From IOR16 sp034927775 (GTDB lineage Bacteria > Bacillota > Clostridia > Peptostreptococcales > Anaerovoracaceae), in NCBI GenBank assembly GCA_034927775.1, contig JAYFPL010000031.1:1-24202 (forward strand): 24,202 nt of DNA, in the 5' to 3' direction. The translations under genes and the position numbers were made by a program. Positions 23,216 to 24,202 of this stretch are shown in pieces (the stretch's first letter is position 1; each line of letters starts with the position of its first letter). Below the pieces are notes generated by a model. The model was not told where the DNA came from, ran no database searches, and saw nothing but the letters and a program-made list of their open reading frames with translations.

Positions 23216-23262
23216 GAGGATGTCCTAAAAGTCTGAAAAACTTGTGGGACATCATCTTTATT
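23216..23262. terminator. Hairpin downstream of the 77-residue protein gene
   Basis: GATGTCC (23219-23225) pairs with GGACATC (23247-23253), with an inner AAGT/ACTT stem. T-rich sequence follows on the plus strand and CTCCTTCTTTTT on the minus strand. It lies just after the minus-strand stop at 23271. Confidence 0.55.
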
Positions 23263-23270
23263 TTATTTTT

Positions 23271-23504
23271 TTAATCTCTTCTTTTTTTAGGGTTAGAACT
23301 GATATTTTCTACATAAATTTCATTATATTGACCTGGAATTTTTCCCTCATCTAAAGCTTCATTAAGCGTCATTGTTTCTTTTTTTTCGATGCTAGCCTCC
23401 CAGACTCCTTTGGGAATAAAATCTGTTGATTTTATCGTATCTTTTGTTACATTATCATGAAACTCAAAATAATCACTTTCTGTTGACTTCTGTTTCTTTT
23501 TCAT
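23271..23504 (-). CDS. Hypothetical 77-residue hydrophilic protein
   Basis: Starts at ATG 23502-23504 (MKKKQKSTESDYFEF) with AGGAGG 9 nt upstream; the open frame extends 13 codons further but without a ribosome binding site. No signal peptide, membrane segment or cysteine. The N-terminus is Lys-rich, the middle reads STDFIPKGVWEASIEKKE, and the C-terminus ends in KKRRD. Size and charge resemble small clostridial spore-associated proteins, but the similarity is too loose to assign. Isolated gene followed by a hairpin. Confidence 0.65.
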   Translation of the reverse strand: MKKKQKSTESDYFEFHDNVTKDTIKSTDFIPKGVWEASIEKKETMTLNEALDEGKIPGQYNEIYVENISSNPKKRRD

Positions 23505-23608
23505 TTTACCATACCTCCTAAACTTTAGTATGAAATCTTTCAATAAAAGTATTCAGAGTTTTATAAAACTACTTTTTTAATGCAACGCTTTCTATTATCT
23601 TTCTCATA

Positions 23609-23635
23609 CCATTATAACTACAGGCCCTATAATGG
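23609..23635. repeat. Inverted repeat upstream of the 77-residue protein gene
   Basis: CCATTATA (23609-23616) and TATAATGG (23628-23635) are exact complements around an 11-bp GC-richer centre, about 105 bp before the gene start. Possible operator; not a terminator because no U-tract follows. Confidence 0.4.
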
Positions 23636-23692
23636 ATAAAAAAAGAAGATACTTTTTTATTAAGTGCTTACGATTTATATCTTGTAATATAT

Positions 23693-24202
23693 TTAATACA
23701 TCGTTTTAAATATACTTTTTATATAATCGGAAACACATAATCCTAATTTCTTATGTGATTCCGGATCTAAATGCAATCCATCAATTTTACTAGATCTTAT
23801 GAACTTTGAAGCATCGATCAAATAACACTGCTCTTTCAGAACCGTTTGAAATTCCTTTGAAAAGTTCAAACTCTTTTCTATACTACCACACATTATAGAA
23901 ATATCTTCTATTCCTTCTATCACTGGAGGTGGAATGATAACTAATACTTCTGGAGACTGCATATCCGGACCAGTATCACTTCCTTTTATAATCTTAACTA
24001 ATGTTTCTACGCCTTTTGCTACATCAACTGCCTGTAGAGAAAAACGCTGTTTTAAGTCATTACTTCCTAAAAATAAGATTACCAAATCAATTGGCTTGTG
24101 GGTATGAATACATGGTAACAAATATCTTTTTCCATTTCTATATTCACCTTCAATTGGATCATCCCAAACTGTAGTTCTCCCGTTAAGACCTTCAGATATA
24201 AC
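23693..24202 (-). CDS. SGNH/GDSL-family hydrolase, 5' truncated by window edge
   Basis: The minus-strand frame is open to the window edge (170 codons in view), so the true start is outside. Visible SGNH blocks: block II SEGLNGRTTVWDD (catalytic Gly), block III LGSNDLK (oxyanion Asn; the usual GTND reads GSND), and block V DGLHLD with the catalytic Asp and His near the C-terminus. Block I (GDSL serine) lies beyond the edge. The EGLNGRTT...HTHKPIDLVI pattern is that of the arylesterase-like SGNH subgroup, cytoplasmic esterases acting on small acyl esters. Natural substrate unknown. A TTG at 24119-24121 is internal and not the start. Confidence 0.88.
   Translation of the reverse strand, partial: VISEGLNGRTTVWDDPIEGEYRNGKRYLLPCIHTHKPIDLVILFLGSNDLKQRFSLQAVDVAKGVETLVKIIKGSDTGPDMQSPEVLVIIPPPVIEGIEDISIMCGSIEKSLNFSKEFQTVLKEQCYLIDASKFIRSSKIDGLHLDPESHKKLGLCVSDYIKSIFKTMY

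Noticed and set aside
23216..23262. Insertion sequence end (inverted GATGTCC...GGACATC)
   Set aside because: No transposase in view and the partner repeat is only 20 bp away, so a terminator hairpin explains it better.

Overview
The window is low-GC DNA with strong AGGAGG-type ribosome binding sites, sigma-54 enhancer-binding proteins, an S-layer-homology protein and a complete oxidative ornithine fermentation cluster. Together these point to an anaerobic, amino-acid-fermenting member of the Clostridia (Bacillota). The species cannot be named from the sequence alone. Almost every gene lies on the minus strand, so transcription runs from high to low coordinates.

Layout from left to right. (1) 1-683: 3' truncated gene for a YiiX-like NlpC/P60 cysteine peptidase, missed by simple ORF calling because it starts with TTG and runs off the window. 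(2) 961-9380: ornithine operon in transcription order ord, ortA, ortB, oraS, oraE, a MutL/GlmL-like ATPase gene and orr. It starts at a near-perfect sigma-54 promoter (9497-9513), ends in a terminator (863-922), and has a strong hairpin in each of its four non-coding internal junctions. (3) 9698-11092: OrdR-like PAS/AAA+/Fis activator, the presumed activator of that promoter. (4) 11193-17368: a second sigma-54 module made of an isochorismatase-fold hydrolase gene and an APC permease gene behind their own sigma-54 promoter (17352-17368), followed by a dCache histidine kinase and an NtrC-type response regulator. (5) 17500-18517: divergent ArsR-type repressor and convergent OsmC-like protein sharing a bidirectional terminator. 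(6) 18648-20752: Crp/Fnr regulator and a CaCA cation antiporter preceded by what looks like a yybP-ykoY manganese riboswitch with a built-in terminator. (7) 20923-24202: a 58-residue two-helix membrane microprotein (plus strand), an SLH surface protein with four 222-bp tandem repeats, a 77-residue unknown protein, and a 5' truncated SGNH hydrolase.

How they work together. Orr racemises L-ornithine. OraS/OraE (adenosylcobalamin and PLP) convert D-ornithine to 2,4-diaminopentanoate. Ord oxidatively deaminates this to 2-amino-4-oxopentanoate. OrtA/OrtB cleave that with CoA to acetyl-CoA and D-alanine. The MutL-like ATPase is probably the mutase reactivase. The neighbouring kinase/regulator/permease/hydrolase set looks like a self-contained system that senses an extracellular compound and switches on its import and hydrolysis. 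Its substrate is unknown and it is the best candidate here for something undescribed.
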